DNA of 15,324 nt from CAMCHP01 sp036835325 (GTDB taxonomy: Bacteria; Bacteroidota; Bacteroidia; Flavobacteriales_D; Sanyastnellaceae), in contig DAITMF010000064.1 in NCBI GenBank assembly GCA_036835325.1, positions 1-15,324 of the forward strand, given 5' to 3'. Every line of letters begins with the position of its first letter. Within the stretch, counting starts at the first letter, position 1. A program made the translations under genes and the position numbers. This document shows positions 13,925 to 15,324 of this stretch, in pieces. The notes under the pieces are model-generated. The model saw only the letters and a list, made by a program, of their open reading frames with translations, made no database searches and had not been told where the DNA came from.

Positions 13925-15324
13925 TTACTGACGACCTTGCAAGAACTGTTCCAAACTTACTTCGTCGGGAATTAAAACCTTGCGGGCCTTGCTTCCTTCG
14001 AACGGACCGATGATTCCTGCGGCTTCGAGCTGATCGATCAAACGACCTGCACGGTTGTAACCAAGCTTCAACTTGCGTTGCAGCAATGAAGTTGACCCTT
14101 GCTGGTGCATCACAATCATGCGCGCCGCTTCTTCAAACAGCTCGTCGCGATCTGCGTCGTCAAAAGTACCAAAATCTCCGTCTGACTCGTTTCTGAATTC
14201 AGGCAACTGGTAGGCCAACGGATAGCCTTGCTGCGATCCAATAAACTCGGTGATGTTTTCTACTTCGGGCGTATCAACGAAGCCACATTGAATGCGTATG
14301 AGGTCGTTGCCCGTTGAGAAGAGCATGTCGCCTCGACCAATCAACTGATCAGCACCTCCGGCGTCGAGAATGGTGCGCGAGTCGATTTTGCTCGTTACGC
14401 GGAAGGCAATCCGCGCCGGGAAGTTTGCCTTAATCGTACCGGTAATGATGTTCACCGATGGACGTTGTGTGGCGATGATCAAGTGAATGCCAATCGCACG
14501 GGCGAGCTGGGCAAGACGAGCGATGGGCGTTTCAACCTCCTTGCCGGCCGTCATGATGAGGTCAGCAAACTCGTCGACCACGAGCACAATATAAGGCAAG
14601 TAGCGGTGTCCGTTTTCCGGATTCAAGCGCCGCTGAACAAATTTCTTGTTGTACTCTTTGATGTTCCGGCAATGGGCAACCTTTAACAGCTCGTAGCGAT
14701 CGTCCATCTCTACGCAAAGTGAGTTCAAAGTAGTGACCACTTTGCTCGTGTCGGTAATGATCGCTTCTTCCTCGCCCGGAAGCACCGCCAAAAAGTGGCG
14801 CTCAATTTTGTTGAACAAGGTGAGCTCAACCTTTTTCGGGTCAACGAGCACAAATTTCAATTGCGACGGGTGCTTCTTATACAGCAGCGAAACCAAGATC
14901 GCATTCAAACCCACCGACTTGCCCTGACCGGTAGCGCCCGCCATGAGCAAGTGCGGCATTTTGGCCAAGTCAAAGGTGAAGGTTTCGTTGGCAATGGTGC
15001 GGCCAATGGCGATGGGCAACTCCATGTCGTTGTTCTGGAACTTGTCGCTCGCGATCAACGAACGCATGGCCACTACGTTCGGGTTGGAGTTGGGCACCTC
15101 AATGCCAATGGTTCCTTTGCCGGGAATCGGTGCAATGATGCGAATGCCCAACGCAGCCAAGCTCAAAGCAATGTCGTCTTCAAGGTTCTTAATCTTCGAT
15201 ATGCGCACGCCCGGCGCGGGAATGATCTCATAAAGCGTGACCGTAGGACCTACTGTCGCCTTGATCTTACTGATCTCAATGTTGTAATTGTTGAGCGTTT
15301 CAACAATGCGGTTCTTGTTGACCT
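13925..15324 (-). CDS. ftsK: DNA translocase FtsK/SpoIIIE (5' end missing)
   Basis: The frame enters from the right edge and gives 465 codons before the stop; the membrane domain and linker lie outside the window. An ATG at 15208 is internal, since VNKNRIVETLNNYNIEISKIK and VGPTVTLYEIIPAPGVRISK upstream of it belong to the conserved alpha domain. Walker A is GATGQGKS (14915-14938) and Walker B is IVLVVDEFADLI, followed by RLAQLARAIGIHLIIATQRPS and FPARIAFRVTSKIDSRTILD. The C-terminal gamma domain (FEEAARMIVMHQQGSTSLLQRKLKLGYNRAGRLIDQLEAAGIIG) is a winged helix that reads polar sequences and contacts the XerCD recombinase. The protein pumps chromosome ends during division. lolA follows after 16 nt. 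Confidence 0.96.
   Translation of the reverse strand, partial: VNKNRIVETLNNYNIEISKIKATVGPTVTLYEIIPAPGVRISKIKNLEDDIALSLAALGIRIIAPIPGKGTIGIEVPNSNPNVVAMRSLIASDKFQNNDMELPIAIGRTIANETFTFDLAKMPHLLMAGATGQGKSVGLNAILVSLLYKKHPSQLKFVLVDPKKVELTLFNKIERHFLAVLPGEEEAIITDTSKVVTTLNSLCVEMDDRYELLKVAHCRNIKEYNKKFVQRRLNPENGHRYLPYIVLVVDEFADLIMTAGKEVETPIARLAQLARAIGIHLIIATQRPSVNIITGTIKANFPARIAFRVTSKIDSRTILDAGGADQLIGRGDMLFSTGNDLIRIQCGFVDTPEVENITEFIGSQQGYPLAYQLPEFRNESDGDFGTFDDADRDELFEEAARMIVMHQQGSTSLLQRKLKLGYNRAGRLIDQLEAAGIIGPFEGSKARKVLIPDEVSLEQFLQGRQ

Noticed and set aside
13925..15208. Complete ftsK-like gene starting at ATG 15208
   Set aside because: Conserved FtsK alpha-domain sequence continues in frame from 15209 to the right edge, so the gene is truncated by the window and the ATG is internal.
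1..15324. CRISPR array, insertion sequence, tRNA or phage or defence genes
   Set aside because: No regularly spaced repeats, transposase motifs, inverted terminal repeats, tRNA-like cloverleaf ends or defence-family motifs were found on either strand by eye.

Overview
The window looks like chromosomal DNA of a member of the Bacteroidota, most likely a Flavobacteriales-type marine or freshwater bacterium. The evidence is: two secreted proteins with type IX secretion (T9SS) C-terminal sorting domains, signal peptides ending in A-Q, an OprO/OprP-type porin, a GH109-type Gfo/Idh/MocA enzyme, a LolA-type protein next to ftsK, almost no Shine-Dalgarno sequences, and several Bacteroidota-style promoter elements (-7 box TAnnTTTG or TAnnTTCG). 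This assignment is inferred from gene content, not from a marker gene. No rRNA, tRNA, CRISPR array or insertion sequence was seen.

Layout. (1) Positions 5067 to the left edge: a tight leftward operon of four envelope or secreted genes. These are a lamin-tail-domain (LTD) lipoprotein, an SdiA-regulated-type beta-propeller protein, an OprP-like porin, and a large T9SS protein carrying two LTDs that runs off the left edge. The first three genes overlap by ATGA junctions. (2) 5221-5994, rightward: a T9SS protein with a thioredoxin-like domain that lacks the CXXC motif. (3) 6084-6953, rightward: sucD of the TCA cycle. (4) 9483-6950, leftward: folK, a deoxynucleoside kinase gene and a GH109-like gene. 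sucD and the GH109-like gene converge and overlap by their stop codons. (5) 9600-13180, rightward: sppA, a TrmH-family RNA methyltransferase gene, and a PorG/DUF6089-like outer-membrane protein gene. (6) 13209-13243: a bidirectional terminator. (7) Right edge to 13258, leftward: ftsK (5' end missing) followed by lolA.

How the genes relate. Most are ordinary housekeeping or envelope genes: central metabolism, folate and nucleotide salvage, envelope proteolysis, RNA modification, lipoprotein transport, chromosome segregation. The most system-like part is the four-gene operon at the left. Its layout predicts a surface module in which one LTD is lipid-anchored and two more are secreted through T9SS, together with an outer-membrane channel and a periplasmic or surface propeller. 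Its substrate cannot be read from the sequence. The other points worth checking are the CXXC-less thioredoxin-like protein, the acidic insert in SppA, three promoter boxes lying only 4-6 nt from the start codon (suggesting leaderless mRNAs), and a promoter embedded in a hairpin between sppA and the methyltransferase gene.
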